A stretch of DNA of 64,000 bases from Rhizobium mayense. Lineage in GTDB: Bacteria > Pseudomonadota > Alphaproteobacteria > Rhizobiales > Rhizobiaceae. The stretch covers positions 1-64,000 of the forward strand of contig NZ_JARFYM010000029.1 of the NCBI RefSeq assembly GCF_030272705.1. Reading direction: 5' to 3'. Shown here piece by piece: positions 1 through 9,124 of this stretch. Positions within the stretch are counted from its first letter, which is position 1; every line of letters starts with the position of its first letter. Below the pieces are notes generated by a model. That model had not been told where the DNA came from. It saw only the letters and a program-made list of their open reading frames with translations, and did no database searches. The position numbers and the translations under genes are program-made.

Positions 1-2
1 AA

Positions 3-83
3 GCCCTCGGTGAAATTGTCAGCCTCTTCTCGGTCGACGAATGCCTGAATTTCTTCAGAGCAGCCGGATATGAGGCTGAATAA
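3..83 (+). mobile_element. IS630-type transposase, C-terminal end (cut by window edge)
   Basis: An open frame enters from the left edge and stops at 81-83. It encodes 26 residues ending in FFRAAGYEAE. The pattern S-V-D-E-C-x-N-F-F-R-A-A-G-Y matches the tail of IS630-family transposases. The rest of the element lies outside the window, so it cannot be judged intact or broken. Confidence 0.55.
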
Positions 84-162
84 GTGCGACACGCTTTAGT
101 TTGATACCTAGTTTGAGAGCACGAGAGAGACGCTAGGTGCTGTCAAAATACCTGGCGCGTGC

Positions 163-888
163 CTACTCGGAAAGCGCATAGCCGACAGACCGTACGGTCC
201 GTATGAGATCCTCTCCGCCGGCCTTTTTGAGAGCCGCTCGCAAGCAGCCGATGTGAACATCGATGGTGCGGGGGCCAAGATGAACAGCGCGCGGCCAAGC
301 TGCGTCCTGCAGTTCATCCCTGGAGTACACTTTGTGTGGGTTCTTCATGAGATGGTGCAGCAGGCGGAACTCGGTCGGAGTCAAATGAATCGTGCGACCG
401 TTCCGCCGTACGCGATAACTGTTCACATCCAGTTCGAGATCGAGGAAAGTCAAGAGTTCTCGTGAGCTGAACGCGGGATCCCGATTTGCGTTGTGACAGT
501 TCGCGCCAATACTTGTCATGAGTGTCTCGCGCGAGAATGGTCTGCTGAGATACTGATCGGCGCCAGTCTCGAGCATTGCTTGCTGACGTTCTTGCTCACC
601 GCCGGCCGCGAGCGCGATAATCAACATCGACCGCGTCCGGTGGATCAGGAGGAGGCGTTCACATAGCGTCTGAGTCTCGACTGCGGATATACGTGATTCG
701 AGAAGCAGCACACCCGGCGCCATTGCCTCAGGGCGCTTGGCCAGCGTCTCGCCATCGCTCACCCCCACAAGAACAAGGCCATTGCTTTTAATGGTATATT
801 CCAAAAGCGACCGAAAGTTATCGTCTGCCGCAGCGATAAGCACAATCGGCGGCAGCGGGGAACCCGGGGTAGTTGCGTCATTCGACAT
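163..888 (-). CDS. ttsI: TtsI-like OmpR-family response regulator with an atypical receiver
   Basis: This 241-residue protein has an N-terminal receiver (about residues 14-125) and a C-terminal OmpR/PhoB winged helix (about 145-240, with LTPTEFRLLHHLM and RTIDVHIGCLR). The phosphoacceptor Asp is replaced by Glu (LLLESRIS) and the conserved Lys by Arg (LSRPF). The acidic pair DD is kept near residue 22. TtsI, the rhizobial activator of type III secretion genes (y4xI in NGR234), is known to carry Glu at the phosphorylation site, so this is the best match. No secretion genes or clear tts box lie in the window, and I could not find a nod box upstream. A different orphan OmpR regulator remains possible. 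It sits alone among IS fragments. Confidence 0.7.
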   Translation of the reverse strand: MSNDATTPGSPLPPIVLIAAADDNFRSLLEYTIKSNGLVLVGVSDGETLAKRPEAMAPGVLLLESRISAVETQTLCERLLLIHRTRSMLIIALAAGGEQERQQAMLETGADQYLSRPFSRETLMTSIGANCHNANRDPAFSSRELLTFLDLELDVNSYRVRRNGRTIHLTPTEFRLLHHLMKNPHKVYSRDELQDAAWPRAVHLGPRTIDVHIGCLRAALKKAGGEDLIRTVRSVGYALSE

Positions 889-1037
889 CGCGTCAACCTT
901 TCAGATGTGTATTCGAGCGGCCCCTAGATTTATGGTTCTGTCGCGGAATTTGAATCTGACGCGAGAACAGGTTTGCGGCTGATGGTGCGACGGAAATTTC
1001 AGTTAGCTCGAAATGCTAGACAAGGATTGTAGACGGG

Positions 1038-1300
1038 CTAGTTGCTGTCGGCTCCGCCTTCAAGCCAGCATGAATCGGATTGGACCACGGACTTTGATGT
1101 AGTCTCGTCAATATGCCAGTTTCCGGCAGCGGCACCGTTGAAACGCTCCAGCAGTTGAGTAGGAACACGAACACTGCAGCGGTTGATTGTTGGATGATCG
1201 ACCCGCAGATGTCGCTCGGCAATCGTATGTTCCAGATCGCCCACCGGAAATCATTGGTCAGGGACCAGACCTTCGGCTGCTCGGCGGCTTGCGAGGCGAT
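1038..1300 (-). mobile_element. IS6-family transposase remnant
   Basis: The minus strand reads GDLEHTIAERHLRVDHPTIN and, further on, GNWHIDETTSK. These correspond to the RDLEE-(M/L)-AERG-x-x-VDHSTI and GxWHxDETYIK blocks of IS6/IS240 transposases, including the first DDE aspartate. The frame changes near 1245 and the catalytic core after the DET block is missing. This is a decayed fragment. The rest of 889-1690 shows no credible gene. Confidence 0.5.
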
Positions 1301-1710
1301 TCGGACGGCTACAGCATTGTCGATGGGTGTTACCATAGGACGATTCTCCCCGGTCCGGTGACGTGTTTTGCGGATTACGATGCAAGCGCCGTGCCGAGAG
1401 AAGAAATGTTTCGCAAAACAATAGGATGTCTCCGCTACGATTAATGCTGCATCTCCGACATCGGCCGACTTGGACAATGCGGGCGACATGACGCGTGAAT
1501 GCCGCTCGAAGGAATCCCTTGTTTCGTACCGGGGGCGAGGTCGTAATTCCGCGGGATGGAAGTTCGTGGCAGGTGACTGCGAAACGCCGGAAACGATTGT
1601 GTCCCGTCAGGTGGTGGAGGTCCTGAGGATTAGGTGGCCATCAGTGTTTTTCCGGTAGAGGTCGGGTTGTTCAAGACCAACCTGATGGAAAGACCACCGA
1701 TGCCGGCGAG

Positions 1711-2053
1711 ATGATGAACGTGCGCTCGCTTGTTGAGAAGAGCGCCTACGCGGATTTGTTGCGCGAGATGATTGGCTTTGCGGCCGAGCGGCTGATGGAG
1801 CTGGAGATCGGCAGCGCGACCGGTGCTGGCTACGGCGAGAAGAACCCGATGCGGCTCGCCCAACGCAACGGCTACTGTGGCCGGGACTGGGAGACACGGT
1901 CTGGAACGGTCGAGCTTCGCATTCCGAAGCTGCGCAAAGGCAGCTATTTCCCGAGCTTCTGAAGCCGCGTCGCATGGCGGAGAAGGCTCTGACGTCTGTT
2001 ATCCAGGAAGCTTACATCCATCCGTCGACGATCTCGTCAAGGCGATGGACCCC
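1711..2053 (+). mobile_element. IS256-family transposase remnant, frameshifted
   Basis: The plus strand encodes an IS256-type N-terminal region (LLREMIGFAAERLMELEIG, then LAQRNGYCGRDWETRSGTVE, ending GSYFPSF). After a frame change near 1955 it continues as MAEKALTSVIQEAY and then, in yet another frame, SVDDLVKAM. Family members read GSYFPxFLEPRRMAEKALxAVIQEAYVxGVSTRSVDDLVKAMG, so at least two indels are present. The catalytic core is missing. The following bases to about 2400 hold no recognisable gene. Confidence 0.65.
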
Positions 2054-2406
2054 TCTCCGCTCGATGACGTGCACCGAAAAGGCGCGCGCTTGCCAACATA
2101 CAGAACCGCATGTTTCTGCTGTGAGGAAGATGCGCGTACCCCATCTTCCCACCTCTTCTGGTAGTTTCTTAGAACTCTATCATCGCATAGCATCTTAGGC
2201 GCTCATCATCGACGGTACTTCATCGGAGCCTGATGCGATCTCTATTGAAGCAGTGTACGTGTCCGTCAACCAGCGAGTTGCCCAGAACTCCCGTCGGAGA
2301 TTGAGTAATTGTTTCGGCATTGCCGAGAGGCTCCCGTGGAGTTCCGAACCGTTGCACGACTTCTAACGACGAAACTCGTTATCGCTGTTCCCTGATGATG
2401 GACCGC

Positions 2407-3438
2407 ATGAGAGCCTTAGATATTACAATTGTTGGTGCCACCGGTGCTGTTGGAGCAGAACTGATAAAACTGCTCGAAACAAGTCAAATTCCGGTCTCTC
2501 AGTTGCGGCTGCTTGCGTCCCGCACTTCGGGTGGCCGTCGCTTGAGGTTCCGAGATGAAATCTGCATCGTAGAGCCACTCGACAATATCGTCGATACAAA
2601 AGCGGATATCGCATTCTTTTCCGCAGGAGGCGCGGTAAGCACCGAGTATGGACCTCTGTTTGCAGCGCAAGGCACCCTCGTCATTGATAATTCGAATGCC
2701 TTCCGAATGAACCCTGACGTACCACTCCTGGTACCGCAAGTTAATCCGAATGCGCTCGCTAGCCGTCCCCACTCGAGCATTGTGGCAAACCCAAATTGCT
2801 CCACAATTCAGCTGGTCCGAGCTCTGAGACCGCTGGTCACCACATTTGCTGTCCGTCAAATCATTTTGACCACCTATCAGCCCGCCTCGGGAAAAGGCCT
2901 GAAAGGGATTGACGAGCTGCTGCAAGGGGCGAGAAGCGCACTGCGTGGACGCGCGTCGCCAAGCGCCGAGCGTTTTCCTCTCCCCCTCGCGTTTAACGTA
3001 ATACCGCAAGTCGGTAAGATCGCCTCGAACGGGATAACCCTCGAAGAAATCAAGCTGGTTAACGAGTCTCGAAAAATCTTTGGCTTGCCTCATCTGCGGC
3101 TAACCGCAACCTGCGTTCGAGTGCCCGTAATAAACGGACATTCAGCGGCGGTATATCTTGAATTCGAAGAGCCAGTTCGCCTCGAACGGGTTCATGAGTT
3201 GCTCGCGACAGAGCCAGGCGTTCGGCTCTATGCAAGCGGGATTCGGGAAGCATATCCAACGCCGCGCCTTCTCCAAGACCGGGCGGTCGTTCACGTCGGG
3301 CGCGTTAGAGTCAACTCCGAGAACCCGTGCGGGCTCTGGATCTGGGTCGTCGCGGATAATCTTCAAGTTGGGGCGGCGCTTAATGCACTCCTCATCGCGA
3401 AGCTTGCAATTGCCAATAACGTGATTTGTGGACCATGA
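2407..3438 (+). CDS. asd: Aspartate-semialdehyde dehydrogenase
   Basis: Reduces L-4-aspartyl phosphate to L-aspartate 4-semialdehyde with NADPH, the second step of the aspartate pathway. The protein is 343 residues from the ATG at 2407. It shows the N-terminal Rossmann loop (IVGATGAVG), the catalytic-cysteine block (ANPNCSTIQL), the ASGKG loop and the RVPVINGHS block near the C-terminus, and the length fits the family. Two in-frame ATGs at 2395 and 2398 are alternative starts; no strong ribosome-binding site decides. The TGA overlaps the ATG of the aspartokinase gene, so the two should be translationally coupled. As rhizobia normally carry a chromosomal asd, this copy probably serves a dedicated secondary pathway. 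Confidence 0.9.
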   Translation: MRALDITIVGATGAVGAELIKLLETSQIPVSQLRLLASRTSGGRRLRFRDEICIVEPLDNIVDTKADIAFFSAGGAVSTEYGPLFAAQGTLVIDNSNAFRMNPDVPLLVPQVNPNALASRPHSSIVANPNCSTIQLVRALRPLVTTFAVRQIILTTYQPASGKGLKGIDELLQGARSALRGRASPSAERFPLPLAFNVIPQVGKIASNGITLEEIKLVNESRKIFGLPHLRLTATCVRVPVINGHSAAVYLEFEEPVRLERVHELLATEPGVRLYASGIREAYPTPRLLQDRAVVHVGRVRVNSENPCGLWIWVVADNLQVGAALNALLIAKLAIANNVICGP

Positions 3439-4601
3439 ACGTGACCGTTCTGAAATTCGGAGGCTCCAATTTTCTGAATCCTGAAGATTTTGGTCGCGTC
3501 GCTCGGCATCTAGCCGAGCGACTAGCGGCAGGCGAAAACAAAATCGTTGCCGTGGTCAGCGCGATGTCAGGAACTACCGACGAGCTCAAAGCAGTCATGC
3601 TCGACGTCAACAAGCAACCAAAACCATCGAACCTCGATGCGGCACTCGCAACCGGAGAGATGCTCAGTGCCTGCCTGTTGGAGGCGGCCGTCAGTGGGCT
3701 AGGAATTCGCGCTCTCTCTTTAAACGGTTATTCCCTTGGAATACGTTCGAATTCAGAGTTCGGCCGCGCTTCAGTAGAAAGCGTGGATGCGAGTCCAGTT
3801 ATTGCAGCATTACAGGAGAATGACGTTGTCATTGCCGCTGGTGGCCAGGCGATTGACCAGTCCGGTAAGGTAACCTTTCTCGGCAGAAACAGCTCTGATC
3901 TGACTGCTATCGTAATTGCGTCCATGCTGGGGGAGCACGCTTGCGAAATATACTCCGATGTTCCTGGCGTCTATACGGCAGACCCTTATCTTGTTCCGGG
4001 AGCACGGCTGATCCCGGAGATTGCGTACACCACAATCGCACGGATGTCCCAACATGGCGCAAAAGTACTGCACCACAGGGCGGTGGCCTATGCCGAAAAG
4101 CACGCAATCACCATTGCTTGCAAATCGCTCACGAGCGAGGGAGCTGTTACGGGTACCATTGTCACAGGTCATGGAAATGCCAGTTCCGTGACAGTGGCCC
4201 GCGGTACAGCGGTGTTATCGTGCCGCAGCCTTGCCGAACGAAACAAGCTTCGCGCGCTTCTTGATCAGCACGACGTCAGTGCCATCTGTATTGAGGACAA
4301 TTGCGGGGCCCGCATATGCATCTTGTGCGACGTCGATTTTGGCATTCGGCTTGTCGCGCTGAAGAGCATTCGCTTGGTCTCCATTGAATCAAGAACCGCG
4401 GTGACAGAGCTCGATTCTTCAGGATTGCGCGTTCACTTGGAATCCGATTATGAGCAGGCCATTTCCCGGGCGTGCCAGATCCATCAACGAATGTATCCTG
4501 CAACGGATGCCGAGATATCTGGGCGGAGAACAACGAAGCAGCGCTCCACTTATAGTTCGCTGCTCATCCGAGCAAATAAAGCGCCGGAAAATACGCAATG
4601 A
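3435..4601 (+). CDS. Aspartokinase
   Basis: Phosphorylates L-aspartate to 4-aspartyl phosphate, feeding the overlapping asd. The 388-residue protein starts at the ATG overlapping the asd stop (ATGA). It has KFGGSN near the start (KFGGTS in most homologues), VVSAMSGTTDEL, the catalytic block FLGRNSSDLTA and YSDVPGVYTADPY, and MSQHGAKVLHHRAV before the regulatory part. The C-terminal ACT region (about 265-355) is divergent, and the last 30 residues (many Arg/Lys/Ser) look non-homologous. I infer loose or altered feedback control, as for aspartokinases in secondary-metabolite clusters such as Ask_Ect. The chromosomal lysC is expected elsewhere. Confidence 0.88.
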   Translation: MNVTVLKFGGSNFLNPEDFGRVARHLAERLAAGENKIVAVVSAMSGTTDELKAVMLDVNKQPKPSNLDAALATGEMLSACLLEAAVSGLGIRALSLNGYSLGIRSNSEFGRASVESVDASPVIAALQENDVVIAAGGQAIDQSGKVTFLGRNSSDLTAIVIASMLGEHACEIYSDVPGVYTADPYLVPGARLIPEIAYTTIARMSQHGAKVLHHRAVAYAEKHAITIACKSLTSEGAVTGTIVTGHGNASSVTVARGTAVLSCRSLAERNKLRALLDQHDVSAICIEDNCGARICILCDVDFGIRLVALKSIRLVSIESRTAVTELDSSGLRVHLESDYEQAISRACQIHQRMYPATDAEISGRRTTKQRSTYSSLLIRANKAPENTQ

Positions 4602-4972
4602 GTTTATTGCCGGTGAATCACAGGAGGCTGCCCCTTCGCTCCGAGGCACCAAAAGCCCACCATATCGGGAAAATCGACGGGCGCACGCTCCGCCGTTCGT
4701 GCTACGGTTGAGGACGTGCTGCCATTATGCTTCACCCAGCGCTGGTCGGACGCCAGTCTGCTATGGATTTCGCCAATCGATCCCTTCCAGCAGATAGGAC
4801 ATCTGACCGGCGTCAGCGCGATTGCTCCACTATACCAAAGGCTGGCACTTAAATGATCGCGGCCGGGGCCCTCCTGCGCCAGCGGCGCCAGACCCTTCAT
4901 GCCCTTGCCCATGTCGCAGTGACCGCTTGCGATCGGCGATGGGGCACTCGTCGATCAAGGAGGCGGACGCGG
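4602..4972. other. Stretch without a recognisable gene
   Basis: Several short open frames exist on both strands, but none shows a family motif, a ribosome-binding site or a plausible composition. It lies between the aspartokinase stop and an IS66 fragment and is most likely IS-derived debris. Confidence 0.4.
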
Positions 4973-5108
4973 TTAGCTGACAGCGTCTGACCTGAAGTTC
5001 CAGCGCATGAGCAGCAACTCGATATCTTGAGCGGGCCATCGATTTGCGATGCGCGTTAGTGTCTGGGCTAGCCAAGCGAGCGGATCGACGTTTTTCATTT
5101 TGGCCGTT
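4973..5108 (-). mobile_element. IS66-family TnpC transposase C-terminal remnant
   Basis: The minus strand reads MKNVDPLAWLAQTLTRIAN, then WPAQDIELLLMRWNF, ending DAVS at a TAA (4973-4975). IS66 TnpC proteins end NVDPxAWLTxTLxRIANGWPxxDIExLMPWNFxPD, an almost exact match. Upstream the frame is stopped by TAA just before 5108, so only the tail survives. Confidence 0.7.
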
Positions 5109-5559
5109 TATGCCCGTCGAACTATGCCGATTAAGCAAGTTTTTGCCAACGTTTTCGGTAGCATAGCGGTGGCCCAGTCGGCATAGCGTAGGGTCTCTCC
5201 GTCGCAATTGACGCGAAGGAGAGGACGCATGAACGCAAGTGACTATTTGAAGCGCAGCGCGCTGTATCGGACGCTGATCCACGGTCCGTATCGGGGATTT
5301 GCGCGGGTTTACGTCGCCAAAATGCCGAGCGAAGGCTTGGGTCGGCAATGCACCTGGCGCTCGCTGAGCATGTTTCGAGACCTGATGGACTGGCCACGTC
5401 GGCAACGGACATGATCCACAGGATTTCAGCGAAGTTCATGTCGACCGTTTTTTTGAGCATCGTTTTAAACATCGGAGTCCCGACTCGGGCGACCGATCGG
5501 CACTCCGACGCTTGCTTTCAGCGCTGGCAAGAGGGTTTTATACCGGACGCCCTGCCGGT

Positions 5560-6000
5560 TGAGCGCACGGAGCACGAACAGATTGTCGATGTATTCGCGA
5601 CATATCTATCGAATGAGAGAGGGCTTGACGGTGGGAAGCCACAAGCTTCTGTCACATTGATTTCTGCTGGAGGTCTGCCTGCCGGCGCAGATGGATTTGC
5701 AGCGCTCACCCCGGAGATAGTCATGGGCTATGTCGAGCGACATGCGCTCGATGGCTCCGCCCACAGTGGCAAAGCGATGTGCGGAGTGGTGCGTGCCTTC
5801 CTGCGCTACTTGCATTTGAAGGGCTTTATTTCCACGGCGTTGGCCGATTGCGTGCCGGCAATTTCGGTTCCAACGCGGATATCGGGACTATGCGGTTCTG
5901 ATGATCCTTGGCCAAGCTCTGTTTGCGCGCCAGCGAAGTTGCCACCCTCAATCTTGACGATATCGACTGGCGGTCGTGCACGGTCATGGCACACGCCTTC
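5560..6000 (+). pseudogene. Tyrosine recombinase (integrase) remnant
   Basis: The frame contains TPEIVMGYVERHAL, then GVVRAFLRYLHLKGFIS and TALADCVPAISVPTRIS, the core-binding domain pattern of XerC-like integrases near the hinge to the catalytic domain. Just after this the continuation (a LFARQRS-type block corresponding to LGLRAGEV) lies in another frame, so there is an indel near 5890. The catalytic R-H-R-Y residues are gone. In the original frame this fragment reads straight into an ISL3 transposase tail, giving an artificial 342-residue ORF (5348-6376). Confidence 0.55.
5850..5886. repeat. 37-bp repeat, copy 1 (inverted partner at 8479-8515)
   Basis: This segment, inside the integrase remnant (encoding VPAISVPTRISG), is identical over 37 bp to the reverse complement of 8479-8515. 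Similarity stops sharply on both sides of the second copy. Confidence 0.85.
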
Positions 6001-6018
6001 ATCCCGGCAAACCGTTCG

Positions 6019-6376
6019 CCTCTTGACGGCTGATGTCGATACTCTCCCGCGGAACGAGCGCGCCTTTGTGAATGCCATTTCCTCGGCCTCACCGGACGTT
6101 GCTGCTGCCGCGGGTCTGGCACGACGCTTCCAGTCCATGATCTGCAATCGGGAAACCGCCGCGCTGAAGCCGAGGCTACATTATGCCGTAACCGGGCCGA
6201 TGTCTTCGTTCGCGCGTGGGATTCGCCGCGACATAGATGCGGTTTACGCTGCATTGACGATGCCTTGGAGTACCGGCCCGGTTGAGGGAAAGATTAACAA
6301 GCTGAAGCTCATCAAGCGTTCCATGTACGGAAGAGCTGGGATGGGCCTCCTGCGTTCACGTATAATCGGAACCTAA
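6019..6376 (+). mobile_element. ISL3-family transposase C-terminal remnant
   Basis: The tail of the 5348-6376 frame reads LTADVDTLPRNERAF, then FARGIRRDIDAVYAALTMPW, STGPVEGKINKLKLIKRSMY and GRAGMGLLRSR. This is the conserved ISL3 C-terminus (WSTGPVEGxINRLKLIKRxMYGRAGxxLLRxR). The N-terminal three quarters are absent and replaced by the unrelated integrase piece. Confidence 0.75.
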
Positions 6377-6993
6377 TTTGCACCGAAATTGCGGAAGAGC
6401 CCACTTCTGGGGAAAATTCACGCGGCATTGACACAGCCGATCGATCTCGGCGAGCGCGATCTCCGGTTTAGTGCGCGATAAGCGCATCTTCTCGGGAACG
6501 CCAGCCTTAGCCATCCGATCCTGATCGCTGGTCCAACGCTCGGGCAGGAATAGCCGTAAGCCCACTGGGACGGGAACCTCGTCGCGGGCCAGCGTCAACG
6601 ACACCAGCGTCTGGCAATTGACGCGCGTGCCCAGCGGCGCGACCCCAACAGAATGGTCGCCCTTCTTCGGCAGGCCTGTGTCGTCGATCACCAGAAAAGC
6701 ATCTGAGGCCCCGACAATTTTGTCGGACTGCACCGCCAGTTCCGCCTCAAGGGACCGGCATCCCAAATCCCATCCGGGATGAAATGATGCAGGCGGTCGT
6801 AGTGATCAAGCGCAAGCCGTTCCGCCATCGAGTCGATGCTCTTGCGATCTCCAGGTCCGATGAGGCCCGAAATATACACCGGGCACATCTGCCGCCGCTT
6901 CTTGTGACCAAGCTTCTCAATAAACGGCTTCAGCCAATCCGCCAGTGCAACATCCAACTCCGCCATCTCGCGCGCCCCTGTGAAAGCACACAA
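6360..6993 (-). mobile_element. IS701-family transposase remnant, frameshifted
   Basis: On the minus strand an N-terminal piece (LGHKKRRQMCPVYISGLIG, then SMAERLALDHYDRLHHFI) passes by a frame change near 6760 into SDAFLVIDDTGLPKKGDHSV, GVAPLGTRVNCQTLVSLTLA and LRLFLPERWTSD. These are the IS701 landmarks, with the first catalytic Asp in VIDDT. A short loss occurs before NCQTLVSLT, and the C-terminal half is missing. It cannot be active. Confidence 0.75.
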
Positions 6994-7120
6994 GATGGCC
7001 CATCATCGTAAATCGCCGGTTAGTCTGCCAAAGTAGATGGGATGGTTGCCGCCCTCCCCAAACGGCATCGCAATGTGCCAAAAAGGTGGTGTTGAGGCCA
7101 CGAAACGGAGAGAGCGGCAA

Positions 7121-8149
7121 ATGAAGGATACAATGATCGGCGTTGACTTGGCAAAGAATATCATCGTGCTTCATGGGACATCGATGACGGGCGAGCTGCG
7201 CTTTCGGAAGAAGCTGTCACGTCGCCAGTTCATGCAATTCATGCAATGCCAACCGGCCACGGTCGTTGTCCTGGAAGCCTGCGGCAGTGCTCACTATTGG
7301 GCACGCGAGTTGACGACCTATGGCCACGAGGTGAAGCTGATCGCGCCCCAATACGTCCGCCCGTTTGTGAAACGCCAGAAAAATGACATGGCCGATGCCG
7401 AAGCGATTGCGATTGCAGCGCGTCAGCCAGAAATGCGGTTTGTAGAACCCAAAACGCAGGATCAGCAAGCCAGAGCCGTGCTCTTCCGGGGACGGGAACG
7501 TCTTGTTCATCAGCGCACGGAACTGGTGAATGCGTTGCGAGCCGTGCTCTACGAATTTGGACAGATCATTCCGCAAGGTATCGCCCATATTAAGCGTATT
7601 GATGCAATCATCCGCGATGACGCGATAGACTTGCCGGATGTCGTGCGGGAGGAATGCCGGGATTTGCTCGCGCAGATCGACGAAAAGACGATCCGCATCA
7701 AGGAAAAGACGGTACAACTCACCAATGCCTCCAGGGATAGCGCCGCTGCGCAGCATCTTCAGACTATGCCCGGCGTCGGTCCAATGATCGCGCTGGCGAT
7801 TGAGGCATTTGCACCGGCAATGACGGCATTCCGGTCCGGTCGCGATTTTGCAGCCTGGCTCGGACTTGTGCCACGGCAATTCTCTTCTGGCGGAAAGGAG
7901 CGGCTCGGCCGCGTGTCGAAGGCCGGGCAGGCTGACATACGCAGGCTTTTGATCATCGGCGCAATGTCGCATGTGAGAGTAGCAGACCGCAAGCCGGCCG
8001 CCCCAGGTTCATGGCTTGCCCGGATGCTGATGCGCAAGCCGAAAATGCTTGTGGCTGTCGCGCTGGCAAACAAGATGGCGCGGAGAATCTGGGCCATGCT
8101 GACGAAACAGGAAGATTACCGGGAACAAGTGTTATCGGCGGCGGCATGA
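7121..8149 (+). mobile_element. IS110-family transposase, apparently intact
   Basis: The 342-residue frame begins with an ATG preceded by GGAGAG at a good distance; the longer frame starting at 7037 has no support. It has the N-terminal DEDD (RuvC-like) domain (GVDLAKNIIVLH, VVLEACGSAHYWARE, KNDMADAEAIAIAA) and the C-terminal transposase_20 domain (LQTMPGVGPMIALAIEAF, FAAWLGLVPRQFSSGGKERL, GRVSKAGQADIRRLLIIGA) with the conserved Ser region. This is full length for IS110. IS110 elements lack clear inverted repeats, so exact ends cannot be set by eye. Confidence 0.85.
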
Positions 8150-8694
8150 TCCCGCGCTGAATACGCTGATGCTGGTGAAAGAGGTGTGAGAAGTCGATGA
8201 CCTGAATGGGCGTAATGATCGAACCGATCTGGATCAGGAAAACCAGTTAGCACTATGAGCTTCATAGCTCGGAAAGTAGATTTGGACCCGATCCGCAGAT
8301 CACCATACCGGCCAGCGGTCTTTCGAAATGCCGCAACCAAAGGCCTGACAGAAGACCGCACTCGATCACACGTTCAGACAGACAAAAACTTCTTGCATTA
8401 CGGGCGGCAACCACAGAAGTGCTAGGAGCATCAGACCCACCGCCAAGAAATGCAGTTGTCTGGCGTGGCCTCAGGAGGCCCGATATCCGCGTTGGAACCG
8501 AAATTGCCGGCACGCTCAGATGTGGGTAATCACAAGTCCCGACGGAAGGTTACCGACAACTGGACGTAGAAGGAACACCTACTGTCAGGTTTGTCGAGTC
8601 CGCGACGGTGAATGTTGACCTAGCTCCTGTCGCACCACAGACTAAGTCATTGATAAACATGTAAAACATGTTTGCTGAGGCTATTTGTTGACGT
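8150..8694. other. IS110 3' flank and non-coding remnants
   Basis: No gene is supported here. The segment includes the 3' flank of the IS110 copy, an inverted 37-bp copy of an integrase fragment (8479-8515), and the upstream part of the LuxR-type promoter region. Two half-conserved NifA-like sites lie within: TGT-N10-ACG near 8598 and TGT-N10-ACT near 8628, each one base from TGT-N10-ACA. Confidence 0.4.
8479..8515. repeat. 37-bp repeat, copy 2 (inverted relative to 5850-5886)
   Basis: Reverse complement of 5850-5886 with no mismatch over 37 bp. On the minus strand it again encodes the VPAISVPTRISG block of a tyrosine recombinase, but the flanking reading differs. It may be a second integrase fragment or a recombination footprint. 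Confidence 0.85.
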
Positions 8695-8709
8695 TGGCAC
8701 GCCTTTTGA
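8695..8709 (+). promoter_or_regulatory. Sigma-54 (-24/-12) promoter upstream of the LuxR-type gene
   Basis: TTGGCACGCCTTTTGA has GG at 8696-8697, ten bases, then GA at 8708-8709. It matches the -24 box (TGGCACG) perfectly and carries GA rather than GC at -12, as do the nifH and nifQ promoters in this window. It lies about 180 bp before the ATG at 8888. Confidence 0.65.
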
Positions 8710-8887
8710 AGGTCTTTCATCGGCAACCGTCAGGAACTCCCGTCGGGCCAGGTCCGATCAGATCTGCAGTGATAGCGCTTTAGCGATCCCGTCGTGCCGA
8801 CAAAGGGACGCACAGCCGCGTCTCCTACAGCCGAAGCCTTGTGCACCCGTGGCAACGCGTGGCTCACTTGAGGAGAGAGGACCGGTG

Positions 8888-9124
8888 ATGGGCAAATTCG
8901 AAACTTCGAGGGGACCTGATAAAATTACTGACCTTTCTCTACGAGAAAAGGAGTGTCTTCTGTGGGTCGCGAGAGGCAAATCTTCGTGGGATATAGGCGT
9001 TATTCTTGGAATATCTGAAAATACTGTCAATTTCCATATAAAAAATGTATTGCGAAAGTTGGATGTTACTAGCCGAACGGTGGCTGCAATGAAAGCAGTT
9101 AAGTTCGGTATAATTGAATTGTAA
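8888..9124 (+). CDS. LuxR/GerE-type HTH protein without a sensory domain
   Basis: The 78-residue protein starts at the ATG after GAGGAGAGAGGACCGGTG, a strong ribosome-binding site. Residues 14-75 are a complete GerE helix-turn-helix (LSLREKECLLWVARGKSSWD, IGVILGISENTVNFHIKNVL, RKLDVTSRTVAAMKA). The autoinducer-binding domain of LuxR/TraR proteins is absent, and upstream in-frame sequence (from 8672) is not like one. It could be a DNA-binding-only regulator, a dominant modulator of full-length LuxR proteins, or the remnant of a larger gene. The -24/-12 promoter 180 bp upstream suggests expression in nodules. The target is unknown. Confidence 0.65.
   Translation: MGKFETSRGPDKITDLSLREKECLLWVARGKSSWDIGVILGISENTVNFHIKNVLRKLDVTSRTVAAMKAVKFGIIEL

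Noticed and set aside
889..1016. nod box or tts box upstream of the TtsI-like gene
   Set aside because: I compared the region with the ATC-N9-GAT pattern and found no acceptable match.
5348..6376. Single 342-residue protein
   Set aside because: The first part matches an integrase core-binding region and the second an ISL3 transposase tail; it is a chance in-frame fusion of two remnants.
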